Notes: generated from the sequence alone by a model not told the origin. Numbered from the stretch's first letter, positions 6,815 through 15,844 are shown. The stretch is DNA of 33,804 nucleotides from Actinokineospora bangkokensis (GCF_001940455.1 NZ_MKQR01000003.1:43744-77547); one strand, 5' to 3'. Numbers and translations: made by a program.

Positions 6815-8458
6815 CTACGTGGCGGCCAGCACGTCGCCCGCCGTGAGGGTGCGCAGCTCGGTGACGTCGGGCATCCGGCCCAGGGTGCGCAGGCGCTGGG
6901 ACTGGGCCTTGCGGATGCCCTCGAAGAGCCTGCGGGCGTCGCGGGCGTTGCCGAAGTTGGCCTCGGCGCAGATGCGGGCGAAGAAGCGGAGCAGGACCGG
7001 CGAGGCCTCGGGCTCGACCAGGTAGTCCCCGCCCGCGATCATGCGCTCGATGATGGCCAGCAGGTCGGTGGGGGTGTAGTCCTCGAACTCGATGGTCTTG
7101 GAGAAGCGGGAGGCCAGGCCGGGGTTGACGGCCAGGAAGTCCTCCATCTCCGCGGTGTAGCCCGCCACGATGACGGCCACCTCGTCGCGGTGGTCCTCCA
7201 TGAGCTTGACCAGGGTGTCGATGGCCTCCTGGCCGAAGTCGCCGCCGGAGCCCGCCTGGCGCGAGAGGGTGTAGGCCTCGTCGATGAACAGCACCCCGCC
7301 CTTGGCCTCCTCGAACACCCCCGCCGTCTTCTCCGCGGTGTGGCCGATGTACTGGCCCACCAGGTCGCGGCGGGAGACCTCGCGGAACTGGCCCCTGGTG
7401 AGCACGCCCAGGGACTTGAGCAGCCCGCCGTAGGTGCGGGCGACGGTCGTCTTGCCGGTGCCGGGGGCGCCCGCGAAGATCAGGTGGTGGCTGACGGTGC
7501 CGACCGCCAGGCCCGCCCTGCGCCGCCACTCGTTGACCTGGATCTCGTCGACCAGCGCGCGCACCTCGGCCTTCACCGCGGGCAGCCCGACCATGGCGTC
7601 CAGGTCGGACAGCAGTTCGTCGAGGCCGGGCTCGCCGGTGCTGGCGGGCTTGCGGGTCGGTTCGACGACCGTGGGGCTGGCGCCCGGGGCCACCGCGATC
7701 CCCGGGGCGGCGGTGTTGTCCAGGTGGCACTCCTCCACCGAGCCAGCGCAGCCGGGGCCGAAGGACACCCCCGGGCCGCGGGTGTCGTGGATGCGGGTGC
7801 GGCGCACCGACGGCTTCGACTGCTGGGCCACGGCCACCCCCTCCGCCGCCGTGCGGGAGATGTCGCAGCCCTCCAGCACCGGGCGGGCGTAGGAGTGCAC
7901 GTACACCCCGCGCTGCCCGCAGCCCTCGATGGTGCAGTTGGTCAGCACCGGGTCTGCGCCCTGGCCCACCACCACGCCGTCGCCCGCGATGTCGGTGATG
8001 GTGGTGCTGTCGACCCGGCCGGTGGAGCCGTCGACGACCACGCCCATGGTCGAGGAGGTGACCGAGCAGCGGGTGACGGCGAAGTCCGGGCAGTCGCGCA
8101 GGTCCAGCGCGGCGCCCTCGCCCGCGGTGAACGCGCACCGGTCCAGCGACAGCGACACCCGCTCCGCCCGCAGCGCCGCGACCCGGGCGCGGACCTCGAT
8201 GCCCAGCAGCGCCAGCGCCCCGCCGCGGGCGAGGAGCACCGGCCAGTCGCCGCCGGAGCCGTCGAGCACGACCGCCGCGCCCTCCGCCGCGCGCAGCGTG
8301 AGCCTGCGGTCGACCAGCTCGAAGGTCTCGGCGTAGACGCCCTCGGCGATGGTGATGACGCCGTCGTCGGGCGCCTCGGCCAGCGCCGCGCCGACGGTGG
8401 GGTAGGCGCCCTGGGTGCCGGGGGAGACCAGCAGGGTCCGCGGGGGTGCGCTCGTCAT
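6815..8458 (-). CDS. EccA-like AAA+ ATPase with N-terminal beta-helix domain
   Basis: The 547-residue protein joins two domains. Residues about 10-260 are a right-handed parallel beta-helix: repeated short strands with turns such as GDGVVVGQGADPVLTNCTI, QRGVYVHSYARPVLEGCDI and AEGVAVAQQSKPSVRRTRI, each about 23 residues. Residues about 285-547 are a CbbX/SpoVK/EccA-class AAA+ module with Walker A GAPGTGKTT (about 329), Walker B GVLFIDEAY (about 387) and the arginine-bearing LASRFSKTIEF. EccA proteins are cytosolic T7SS ATPases that normally carry a TPR-like N-terminal domain; here a beta-helix takes its place. The ATG overlaps the previous stop by one base. A chaperone or substrate-remodelling role for this T7SS is likely by context but unproven. 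Confidence 0.85.
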   Translation of the reverse strand: MTSAPPRTLLVSPGTQGAYPTVGAALAEAPDDGVITIAEGVYAETFELVDRRLTLRAAEGAAVVLDGSGGDWPVLLARGGALALLGIEVRARVAALRAERVSLSLDRCAFTAGEGAALDLRDCPDFAVTRCSVTSSTMGVVVDGSTGRVDSTTITDIAGDGVVVGQGADPVLTNCTIEGCGQRGVYVHSYARPVLEGCDISRTAAEGVAVAQQSKPSVRRTRIHDTRGPGVSFGPGCAGSVEECHLDNTAAPGIAVAPGASPTVVEPTRKPASTGEPGLDELLSDLDAMVGLPAVKAEVRALVDEIQVNEWRRRAGLAVGTVSHHLIFAGAPGTGKTTVARTYGGLLKSLGVLTRGQFREVSRRDLVGQYIGHTAEKTAGVFEEAKGGVLFIDEAYTLSRQAGSGGDFGQEAIDTLVKLMEDHRDEVAVIVAGYTAEMEDFLAVNPGLASRFSKTIEFEDYTPTDLLAIIERMIAGGDYLVEPEASPVLLRFFARICAEANFGNARDARRLFEGIRKAQSQRLRTLGRMPDVTELRTLTAGDVLAAT

Positions 8459-9156
8459 CAGCCCGCCCGCTCCATCAGCCAGCCGCGGTCGGCGGCCTTG
8501 ACCCCGGCCTGGAAGCGGCTGCGCGCCCCGAGCCGGTTCATGATGTCGGCGACCATCCGGCGCACGGTCCGCACCGAGATGCCCAGCCTGGCCGCGGCCG
8601 ACTCGTCGGTGCTGCCCGCCGACAGCAGCGACAGCAGCTCGCGCTCGCGGGCGCACAGCTCCGCGGAGTCCGGCAGGTCCGAGGCGGTCAGCGGTACCGC
8701 GGCCGCCCACACCCGCTCGAACAGCTCGACCGTCGTGGTCACCACGCTGGGCAGCCGGAACGCCGCGGTGGCCGGGCCGCCCGCGTCGCGCTCGGCGGGC
8801 AGCACCACGACGGCGCCGTCGACGACCAGCGCGCAGGTGGGCACCTCCGCCACGGTGCGCACGTCGGCGCCCGCCAGCGACAGCGCGCCCAGCCGGGTCG
8901 CCGGGACGGGCTCGGTGCGGGCGTGGTCGGGCACCAGCACCCGGTAGCGCACGCCGCGGCGGACCGCGTCGTGGTCGACCCGGCGGACCGGGCCGATGGG
9001 GTCGCCGTCGGCGAGGTCGCTCATCACCAGCACCTCGCGGCGGGCGGCGCCCAGCAGGGCCTCCACCCCGGCGTGCGAGGGGCCTGCGTGCGCGCGGCGG
9101 GCGGGGAGCACGCTGACCTCCCGGGGGCCGGTGGGACGGGGCAGGGCGCGGGTCAT
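8458..9156 (-). CDS. LuxR-type HTH transcriptional regulator
   Basis: This 232-residue protein has a GerE/LuxR helix-turn-helix at the C-terminus (residues about 170-228: LCARERELLSLLSAGSTDES, LGISVRTVRRMVADIMNRLG, ARSRFQAG). The N-terminal part (RREVLVMSDL, GVRYRVLVPDHA, ALVVDGAVVVLPA) resembles the phospholipase-D-like/TrmB-type sensor region found in many actinobacterial LuxR proteins that lack a receiver. It overlaps eccE by four bases (ATGA) and the ATPase gene by one base, so it is expressed with the T7SS components it may regulate. The signal is unknown. Confidence 0.85.
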   Translation of the reverse strand: MTRALPRPTGPREVSVLPARRAHAGPSHAGVEALLGAARREVLVMSDLADGDPIGPVRRVDHDAVRRGVRYRVLVPDHARTEPVPATRLGALSLAGADVRTVAEVPTCALVVDGAVVVLPAERDAGGPATAAFRLPSVVTTTVELFERVWAAAVPLTASDLPDSAELCARERELLSLLSAGSTDESAAARLGISVRTVRRMVADIMNRLGARSRFQAGVKAADRGWLMERAG

Positions 9157-10487
9157 GGCAGGAACGCTCCGATCGGCAGCGAGGCGGCGACGCCGCGGGA
9201 GTGGGCCCCGTCGAGCCGGACGAGGCGGGCACCGGGGGGCGCGGCGGGGGTGGACAGCAGCGCCCTGGCGGCGGTCGCGGCGTCGGCCACGGCGGACTCG
9301 GTGGTCGCCGCGACCCGCACGACCAGGCTCGGCGCGGCGGTGGCGCGGCCGGTGCGCGCGCCCAGGGTGACGGTGGTGGCGGCGCCCGCTGTGGTGGCGA
9401 ACAGCGCCGCCACCAGCCGCCGGGTCTCCTCCTCGGTCAGCAGGTCGGCGCCCTCCAGCCGCAGCACCGCCTGGCAGACCGGGCCGGTGCGCCAGAACCG
9501 CCAGTCCTCGCGGACCTCGGTGCGCCCGCCGGTGACGTGCGCCAGGCCCGCCAGCGCGGCGAACGCCTGCTCCTCGGGCAGCACCTCCACCGGCGCGCCC
9601 GCCCGCCGGGCCGCCCGGCGGACCCGGCGCACCGCGTTGCGCAGCACCAGGGCCAGGTCGGCGTCGCGGGGGATCTCGACGGTGCGCGCGGCGTGCACGG
9701 CCAGCCACACCTTCGGCGGGCCCGCGCGGCGCACGCCCGCGTGCAGCACCACCTGCACCCCGAACTCCTGGCCCTCGGTGCTGGGCAGCAGCGCGGCGGG
9801 CAGCGGCAGGCCGCGCACCGGGTCGGCGCGGTCGTCGGTGAGGCGCAGCGGCGCGGCCAGCCCGCCGGGGTGGCTCACCGTCATCGCCGGGCCCTGTCCG
9901 GTCGCGGTGGTGCGCACGGTGGCGCCGGGCAGCAGCAGGTCGAGCAGTGCCGGGGTCTTGCCCGCGCTCTCCGGCAGGTCGCGGCGGCGCTCGCGGGACA
10001 GGTGGCCCAGGCCAAGCACGCCAAGCTCGTAGAGCCAGCGGCCGCCGACGCGCACCGAGGTCGCGGCCAGCAGCAGCGCCGCGGCCACGCAGGTGCCCAC
10101 CAGCACCGGCCACGGCCTGCCCAGCGCGAACAGCACCGCCACGACCGCGACCTGCCAGCACACGACCTGCGGGACCGTGAGCAGCCCCAGCAGCTCGCGC
10201 ACCGCGCGGCCGCGCTGGGACCCCGGTGGCCGGGGCGGTGGTGGCGGGGGCACGGCTGAGCGCACCCGCGGCCGGGCAGCGGGCAGTCCCGTGGGCCTGG
10301 TCAGGTCGTCGTCCACCGCCGCCGCGGCCACCGCGGGCGTGGCGCCCGCGGCCGCGGGCACCACGGCGCCCAGCACGAGCGGCGCGGCGGGCACCACGGC
10401 CGCGCCGCTGCTCGTCGCGGCTCGTTCCTGCCAAATCCCGCGCGGGTCGTCGGCCACCGCGCGGGGAGGCGTTACCGTCTTGCCCAC
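9153..10487 (-). CDS. eccE: Type VII secretion membrane protein EccE
   Basis: EccE is a peripheral subunit of the T7SS inner-membrane complex. The product has a Pro-rich N-terminus of about 95 residues, two transmembrane helices (about 103-120, VPQVVCWQVAVVAVLFAL, and 125-145), the family-typical stretch VRVGGRWLYELGVLGLGHL directly after them, and a cytosolic domain of about 280 residues. The GTG at 10487 is the most plausible start, giving 444 residues, because the next gene upstream diverges from 10551; a GTG closer to the first helix cannot be ruled out. It leads a leftward operon (regulator, ATPase, response regulator) and lies 17 kb from eccC. Confidence 0.82.
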   Translation of the reverse strand: MGKTVTPPRAVADDPRGIWQERAATSSGAAVVPAAPLVLGAVVPAAAGATPAVAAAAVDDDLTRPTGLPAARPRVRSAVPPPPPPRPPGSQRGRAVRELLGLLTVPQVVCWQVAVVAVLFALGRPWPVLVGTCVAAALLLAATSVRVGGRWLYELGVLGLGHLSRERRRDLPESAGKTPALLDLLLPGATVRTTATGQGPAMTVSHPGGLAAPLRLTDDRADPVRGLPLPAALLPSTEGQEFGVQVVLHAGVRRAGPPKVWLAVHAARTVEIPRDADLALVLRNAVRRVRRAARRAGAPVEVLPEEQAFAALAGLAHVTGGRTEVREDWRFWRTGPVCQAVLRLEGADLLTEEETRRLVAALFATTAGAATTVTLGARTGRATAAPSLVVRVAATTESAVADAATAARALLSTPAAPPGARLVRLDGAHSRGVAASLPIGAFLP

Positions 10488-10550
10488 AGCTGCCCCCGTC
10501 CGTCCGTCTCCCGCACGACGGTCCGACAGGACACATGAGGTTTTGATGAC
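10488..10550. promoter_or_regulatory. Divergent promoter region between eccE and the regulator-kinase operon
   Basis: These 63 bases separate two divergently read operons, so both promoters must lie here or within the gene starts. I see no convincing -35/-10 pair or direct repeats. GAGG (10536-10539) upstream of the ATG at 10551 is the only clear ribosome-binding-like element for the rightward gene. Confidence 0.35.
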
Positions 10551-11228
10551 ATGACGCCCCCGATGCGCGTCCTGGTCGTCGAGGACGACGAGGACCTGCG
10601 GGTCGCGGTCGCCGCGGAGCTGACCGGCTCGGGGGCCGCGGTGACCACCGCCGCCGACCTGGCCACGGCCGACGCGGCGCTGGCCGCGCGCCCGTTCGAC
10701 TGCGCGGTGTTCGACCGGATGCTGCCCGACGGCGACGCGCTGGGCTACGTCCACCGCAGGCGCCAGGCCGGGTGGGTGCTGCCGGTGCTGTTCCTGACCG
10801 CGCGCGACAGCGTGGCCGACCGGGTGGCCGGGTTCGAGCACGGCGGCGACGACTACCTGGTCAAGCCGTTCGCCGCGGCCGAGCTCAGCGCCAGGGTCCG
10901 GGTGCTGGGCACCCGCACCACCGGCAGGCCCACCGTGCTGCGGGTGGCCGACCTGGAGGTCGACAGCGCGCGCCGGGCGGTGCGGCGCGGGGGCGTGCTG
11001 CTGACCGTCAGCGACAAGGAGTTCGCCGTCCTGGAGTACCTGGCCGTGCGCGCGGGCGAGGCGGTGACCCGCAGCGAGCTGATCGAGCACTGCTGGGACG
11101 CCGCGGCCGACCCGATGTCCAACGTGGTCGACGTGGTGGTCAAGCGGTTGCGGCGCAAGCTGCGCGAGCCGGAGCTGATCCACACCGTGCGCGGCCGCGG
11201 CTACCGGCTCGCGGACCCGGGCCGGTGA
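10551..11228 (+). CDS. OmpR/PhoB-type response regulator
   Basis: The 225-residue protein has a complete receiver (E11/D12/D13, phospho-acceptor D55 in AVFDRMLPDGDALGY, Thr in FLTARDSVADR, Lys in DYLVKPF) and a winged-helix output domain (LTVSDKEFAVLEYLAV, NVVDVVVKRLRRKL, IHTVRGRGYRL). The start at 10551 is followed by a second in-frame ATG at 10563 that begins the typical MRVLVVEDD; either may be used. Its stop overlaps the kinase start in GTGA, so the pair is one two-component system. It heads the Fn3-MoxR-DUF58-transglutaminase operon and is the obvious regulator of both divergent operons. Confidence 0.95.
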   Translation: MTPPMRVLVVEDDEDLRVAVAAELTGSGAAVTTAADLATADAALAARPFDCAVFDRMLPDGDALGYVHRRRQAGWVLPVLFLTARDSVADRVAGFEHGGDDYLVKPFAAAELSARVRVLGTRTTGRPTVLRVADLEVDSARRAVRRGGVLLTVSDKEFAVLEYLAVRAGEAVTRSELIEHCWDAAADPMSNVVDVVVKRLRRKLREPELIHTVRGRGYRLADPGR

Positions 11229-12475
11229 CCCGCTCCTCGGCGGACCGGCTGCGGCGGCTGCGGCTGGTGCTCACGCTCGTGTTCACCACCGCCAACACCG
11301 CGGCCCTGGTCGTGTTCGCCTGGCTGTCGCTGGCCGCCGACCAGCGCGAGGGCGAGCAGCGGCTGGACGCCGAGCTGGACCGGACCACCGGCATCGTCAG
11401 CAGGCTGGTCAAGGACGACGGCGGGGTGCTGGTCACCGCCGCGGTCAACGACGACGAGGTCGACCAGTCCTGCCCGCAGTTCGCCGTGGTCGCCCAGGGC
11501 GGCACGCGCAGCTCCGGGCGCCAGTGCGTGCCCGTCGACCCGTCCGTCGTCACCGCCCTCGCCCAGCAGGCCACCACCTCCGGGCGCAGGCTCTCCGGCT
11601 ACCAGAACGCCACCGACGGCGGGCTGGTGCGCATCGCGGTCGAGCCGTTCCGGATGAAGACCGGCCAGTACGCGGGCGCGGTCGTCGCCATCGCCGACGC
11701 CGAGCCGGAGCAGGACCGCCACGACCGGATGGTGCTGCTGGTGGTGATCGGCTGCGCGCTGGCCGTCGGGGTGCTGGGCCTGGGCGGGCACGTGCTGTCC
11801 GGGCGGGCCATCCGCCCCGCCGCCGCCGCGCTGGAGCAGCAGGAGGTGCTGCTCGCCGAGACCGCGCACGACCTGCGCACCCCCGTCGCCGCCCTGCGCG
11901 CGCTGGCCGAGACCGCGCTGCGCAACCCCGGCGAGCGGGCCGAGCTGCTGCCGCGCACGGTGCGCCTCGCCGCGCGCATGGGCGGCATCATCGACGGCCT
12001 GCTGGTGCGCGCCCGGCTCGCCGCGGGGGTCGACCGGCTGGCCCTGCAACCGGTGTGGCTGGACCAGCTGGTCGCCGGGGTGGTGGAGGAGACGCCGAGC
12101 GAGGGCGCGAGCGTCACCCTCACCGCGGCCCCGTCCAAGGTGGTGATCGACCCGATGCTGGTGCAGCGGGCGATCGGCAACCTGCTCGACAACGCCCTGC
12201 GCTACGGCCGCCAGCCCAACCAGCTGGCCATCGTGCACATCACCGTGGCCAACGGCCGGGTCACCGTCGCCGACCACGGCCCCGGGGTGGACGCCGCGCT
12301 CGCCGAGGAGGTGTTCGACCGGTTCCGCACCACGTCGTCGAGCGGTTCGGGCGCGAGCGGGCTCGGGCTGTCGATCGTTCGGTGGGTCGCCCAGTCGCAC
12401 GGGGGTTCGCTCGCCGTGCACAACGCCGAGGAGGGCGGCGCCATCTTCGAGCTGATCCTCCCGCCCGCGCCCTGA
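11225..12475 (+). CDS. Sensor histidine kinase
   Basis: The 416-residue kinase has two transmembrane helices (about 13-37 and 165-190) enclosing an extracytoplasmic sensor of about 125 residues with two Cys (DQSCPQF and RQCVPV). The dimerisation domain carries the H-box ETAHDLRTP with phospho-acceptor H215; the HATPase domain shows the N-box NLLDNALRYG, G1 DHGPGVD and G2 GLGLSI. There is no clear HAMP motif beyond a short linker. The GTG start overlaps the regulator stop by four bases. It is the only kinase in the window although two OmpR regulators are present. It ends 94 bases before the Fn3 gene; no terminator is obvious there. Confidence 0.95.
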   Translation: MTRSSADRLRRLRLVLTLVFTTANTAALVVFAWLSLAADQREGEQRLDAELDRTTGIVSRLVKDDGGVLVTAAVNDDEVDQSCPQFAVVAQGGTRSSGRQCVPVDPSVVTALAQQATTSGRRLSGYQNATDGGLVRIAVEPFRMKTGQYAGAVVAIADAEPEQDRHDRMVLLVVIGCALAVGVLGLGGHVLSGRAIRPAAAALEQQEVLLAETAHDLRTPVAALRALAETALRNPGERAELLPRTVRLAARMGGIIDGLLVRARLAAGVDRLALQPVWLDQLVAGVVEETPSEGASVTLTAAPSKVVIDPMLVQRAIGNLLDNALRYGRQPNQLAIVHITVANGRVTVADHGPGVDAALAEEVFDRFRTTSSSGSGASGLGLSIVRWVAQSHGGSLAVHNAEEGGAIFELILPPAP

Positions 12476-12569
12476 CCGGGGCCTGCCCGGCCGGAAGGGG
12501 GCTGTCCGGAAGCTGTCAAAGGCTGTGGGCAGGTCACAGGGGTGGCCCCGGTGAACTACGGTGTCCGGC

Positions 12570-14888
12570 ATGTCGGTGAAGTCCGCGCGGGGGGCTGCGG
12601 CGGTGACGTGGCGCAGGCGCGTGCCCGTGCTCGCCGTCGTCGCCGCCTGCGCGGCCGCCGTCGTCGCGGCCGTCACCGGGGTGGCCAACCCCGTCAGCGC
12701 CGTGGAGTTCCTGTCCCCGGGCCACTGGGTCTACAACGTCGCCTCGGGCACCGCGTTCCACGTCGACGGGTCCACCTCGCGGGTGGACGCCGAGGTCGGG
12801 GTGGACGGCCACCCGGGCAGCGGGCAGGTCGTGCAGGGGGAGACGAGCGGGTTCGTCGTCGGCGACTCCCGCTACACCGAGTTCGGCAAGTCCAGCCTGC
12901 ACGTGGTGGACGTGCGGGACGCGCCCGTCACCGACGAACTCCCCGTGGCGCTGGAGGTCAGCGGCGGGCCCTACCTGGTGTACCGGCGGGCGGGCGTGGT
13001 CGTGCGGCTGGGGGGCAACCCCGGCGTGATGCCCGCGGGCGGGTCCGTCGGCGACCCCGTGGCCACCCCGGACGGCACGGTGTGGGTGCCCAGGACCGAC
13101 GCCGGGCTGCTGTGCCGGGTGTCGCGTTCGGACACCGGCATGTCCTGCCCGACCCCGCTGCCCGCGGGTGCCCGGGGTGGGCTCACCGTGGTCGGCGGCA
13201 AGCCCGTCTTCGTCGACACCACCCACGACCGGCTGCACCCGGTGGAGCCCGACGGCCTCGGCGCCCCGCGCGCGGCCGGTGTGGACATCCCCGACACGGC
13301 CAAGGTGGCCCAGGCCGACATCGAGGGCCGCATCGCCGTCCTCGACCCCGACGGCCCCGGCATGGTGCTGCTCGACAGCGCGGGCATGGACCCGGCGCGC
13401 TCGGCCGGGGACCCGGTCGACGTGGCGCTGACCGCGGGGGAGTGGGACGGGCCGGTGGCCGCGGGCCGCGTCGTCGCCGTGCTCGACCGGGCCACCGACA
13501 CCGTCACCACCTACGACTCCGGCGGCACCCGGGTCAAGGACGAGCGGCTGGCGCCCGAGGCGGGCGAGCCGCGCCTGGCCCGCGGCGAGGACGGCCGCGT
13601 CTACGTCGACGGCGCCCAGGGCGAGCACGTGCTGGTCGTCGACCGCGACGGCGCCATCACCCCGGTCGACATCGGCGCCCCCGACGAGCAGCCCGGCGGC
13701 GGCGACCGCACCGGCGCCGAGGAGCGCGAGGAGCCGCCGCCGCCCGCGCCGCCGACCACCACTCAGGCGCCCCAGCCGCCGCAGCCCCAGCAGCCGCCCA
13801 GGACCAACGACCGGCGGGTCGAGCGCGCCCCCGAGCGGCCCACCCAGGACGCCGCGCCCCCGGCCCAGGACGTCCCGCCCGCCCAGGACGGCCCGCCCGC
13901 GACCACCCGGCCGGTCGAGCCGCCGCCGACGACCACGCCGCCCCCACCACCTCCGCCACCGCCGCTGCCCGCGACCCCGCCGGGCGCGCCCCCGGGCGTC
14001 ACCGCCACGGCGGGCAACGCCTCGGCCGTCGTCAACTGGGGCGAGGCCGCGCCGAACCGCTCACCCGTCACCGCGTACACCGTCACGTGGCGGGGCGCGG
14101 GCGGTCGGAACGGCACCCTCAACGCCGCAGGGGGCGCGCGCACGGCCACCGTCGGCGGGCTCACCAACGGCGTGGCCTACAGCTTCACCGTCTCCGCGAC
14201 CAACGCCGCGGGCACCGGTGCGGCCACCGCCGCCGCGAGCCCGGTGACCCCGACCGCGCCCACCCCGCCGCCCGGCACCGGCCCCGGGCCCGGGCCCGTG
14301 ACCGGACTGGTCGTCGACTACGACCGGCAGGCGGGCACCGCCCAGCTGTCCTGGAACGAGCCCGACCTGCGCGGCTACCCGCTGCGGCACTACACGGTCA
14401 AGGCGACCGGCGCGGAGAACCAGTACATCCAGGAGCGCACCGCCACCTTCACCGGCATCCCCGACAACGGCGGCACGGTGACCTTCTCGGTGCGCGCGGA
14501 CTCCACCGGCCCCGACGACACCACCCAGACCGGGGAGACGGTGACGCACGACGAGCCCGCCACCCCCGGCGGCGGTGGTGGTGGGGGAACCATCCGCATC
14601 AGCCGCGGCGCGCAGACCACCGAGTACTGCGGCGACCTGGCACCGGACTGCGCGTGGATGCGCGTCGTGCTCGACGGGTTCGAGCCGGGCACCACCGTGG
14701 AGCTGATGCCGCACTCGTCCGACCCCGCCTACAGCAACCCCGGGTCCACCCAGGACACCGACGGCGGCGGGGGCTGGACGGGCGAGCTCTTCGCCTACGG
14801 TTCCGTCGGCCGGGAGGTCTACGTGACCGCCGAGCTGCCCGACGGCACCGTGATCGAGTCGAACCACATCACCTGGGAGGCGGGGTGA
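12570..14888 (+). CDS. Membrane-anchored Fn3-domain protein
   Basis: The 772-residue protein has an N-terminal membrane anchor (about residues 15-42, RRRVPVLAVVAACAAAVVAA), an extracytoplasmic region of about 320 residues with repeated beta strands (GTVWVPRTDAGLL, GRIAVLDPDGPGMVLLD, GRVVAVLDRATDTVTTYD) that resembles a beta-propeller, a long Pro/Gln/Thr linker (about 365-470), two fibronectin type III domains (about 472-565 and 573-655) and a C-terminal beta domain with two Cys. In actinobacteria such proteins commonly precede MoxR, DUF58 and transglutaminase-like genes, as here. ATG 12570 is preferred over GTG 12561, three codons earlier; neither has a strong ribosome binding site. The stop overlaps the MoxR start in GTGA. 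It probably acts at the cell surface; the partner is unknown. Confidence 0.85.
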   Translation: MSVKSARGAAAVTWRRRVPVLAVVAACAAAVVAAVTGVANPVSAVEFLSPGHWVYNVASGTAFHVDGSTSRVDAEVGVDGHPGSGQVVQGETSGFVVGDSRYTEFGKSSLHVVDVRDAPVTDELPVALEVSGGPYLVYRRAGVVVRLGGNPGVMPAGGSVGDPVATPDGTVWVPRTDAGLLCRVSRSDTGMSCPTPLPAGARGGLTVVGGKPVFVDTTHDRLHPVEPDGLGAPRAAGVDIPDTAKVAQADIEGRIAVLDPDGPGMVLLDSAGMDPARSAGDPVDVALTAGEWDGPVAAGRVVAVLDRATDTVTTYDSGGTRVKDERLAPEAGEPRLARGEDGRVYVDGAQGEHVLVVDRDGAITPVDIGAPDEQPGGGDRTGAEEREEPPPPAPPTTTQAPQPPQPQQPPRTNDRRVERAPERPTQDAAPPAQDVPPAQDGPPATTRPVEPPPTTTPPPPPPPPPLPATPPGAPPGVTATAGNASAVVNWGEAAPNRSPVTAYTVTWRGAGGRNGTLNAAGGARTATVGGLTNGVAYSFTVSATNAAGTGAATAAASPVTPTAPTPPPGTGPGPGPVTGLVVDYDRQAGTAQLSWNEPDLRGYPLRHYTVKATGAENQYIQERTATFTGIPDNGGTVTFSVRADSTGPDDTTQTGETVTHDEPATPGGGGGGGTIRISRGAQTTEYCGDLAPDCAWMRVVLDGFEPGTTVELMPHSSDPAYSNPGSTQDTDGGGGWTGELFAYGSVGREVYVTAELPDGTVIESNHITWEAG

Positions 14889-15844
14889 GCCTGCCCACCG
14901 CGGGTCAGGTCTACGAGCTGGTGGCGGCGAACGTGCAGGGGGTCGTGCGCGGCAAGCCGCAGCTCGTCCGGCTGGCCGTCGCCGCGCTGCTGGCCGAGGG
15001 GCACCTGCTCGTCGAGGACGTGCCCGGCCTGGGCAAGACGACCCTGGCCCGGTGCCTGGCGCGCAGCATCGGCGGGAGCTGGAACCGCATCCAGTTCACC
15101 CCCGACCTGCTGCCCGGCGACATCACCGGCGTGGAGGTCTACAACCAGGCCTCCGGCGCCTTCGAGTTCCGCCGCGGCGGCGTGTTCGCCAACGTCGTCG
15201 TCGCCGACGAGGTCAACCGCGGCACGCCGAAGACCCAGTCGGCGCTGCTGGAGGTGATGGCCGAGCGGACGGTCACCGTGGACTCGGTGCGCCACGAGGT
15301 GCCCCGGCCGTTCCTGGTGGTCGCCACGCAGAACCCGATCGAGCTGGAGGGCACCTACCGGCTGCCCGAGGCCCAGCTCGACCGGTTCCTCATGCGGCTG
15401 TCGGTGGGCTACCCCGACCTCGACTCCGAGGTGCTGGTGGTGATGAGCGACTGCGCGGGCGTCGGCCCGGACGAGCTGCGGCCGGTGGTGGACGTCCCCA
15501 CCCTGCGCGCGGCCACCGAGCAGGTGCGCGCCCTGCACATCGACCGCGCGGTGGTCGAGTACGCCGCCCGGCTCGCCGCCGCCACCCGCGAGCACGTGGC
15601 GCTGCGCTACGGCGCCAGCCCGCGCGGCAGCATCGCCCTGGTGCGCGCCGCCCAGGCGGTCGCGGCCACGCACGGGCGCGGGTTCGTCACCCCGGACGAC
15701 ATCAAGGAGGTCGCCAAGCCCGTCCTGGAGCACCGGCTGATCCTCACCGCCGAGGCCGAGCTCAACCGCCGCGGCACCGCCGAGGTCGTCGACGAGGTGC
15801 TGGCCGCGGTCCCGGCGCCTGCCCTCGGCCGCCCGGGCGCCTGA
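14885..15844 (+). CDS. MoxR family AAA+ ATPase
   Basis: The 319-residue protein has the MoxR signature set: Walker A GLGKTT (about 48-53), IQFTPDLLPGDITG, Walker B VVVADEVNR (about 104-112), the sensor stretch VVATQNPIELEGTYRLPEAQ and LDRFLMRLSVGYP. MoxR ATPases act as chaperones for partner proteins, generally encoded with DUF58 and von Willebrand A-like proteins. Starts and stops overlap both neighbours (GTGA with the Fn3 gene and TGATG with DUF58), so expression is coupled. A role in folding or activating the envelope proteins of this operon follows from family knowledge; the substrate is inferred. Confidence 0.95.
   Translation: MSLPTAGQVYELVAANVQGVVRGKPQLVRLAVAALLAEGHLLVEDVPGLGKTTLARCLARSIGGSWNRIQFTPDLLPGDITGVEVYNQASGAFEFRRGGVFANVVVADEVNRGTPKTQSALLEVMAERTVTVDSVRHEVPRPFLVVATQNPIELEGTYRLPEAQLDRFLMRLSVGYPDLDSEVLVVMSDCAGVGPDELRPVVDVPTLRAATEQVRALHIDRAVVEYAARLAAATREHVALRYGASPRGSIALVRAAQAVAATHGRGFVTPDDIKEVAKPVLEHRLILTAEAELNRRGTAEVVDEVLAAVPAPALGRPGA

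Noticed and set aside
4939..6846. A 635-codon + strand frame across the sigma, vsr and regulator genes
   Set aside because: The opposite strand carries three clear families with ribosome binding sites and overlaps; this frame has no recognisable domains.
10488..10550. A specific OmpR-type binding box in the divergent region
   Set aside because: No direct repeats with 10-11 base spacing are visible, so a site cannot be supported.
12570..14888. Fn3 protein as a secreted glycoside hydrolase or phage tail protein
   Set aside because: There is no catalytic hydrolase domain or phage gene nearby; the coupled MoxR/DUF58/transglutaminase genes define a known actinobacterial operon type.
12542..15844. 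An open frame of 1100 codons on the + strand across the Fn3 and MoxR genes
   Set aside because: Its first two thirds are Arg/Gly/Pro-rich shadow translation; only the final part (from 14885) is real, as MoxR. The other frame gives the Fn3 protein with anchor and domains.
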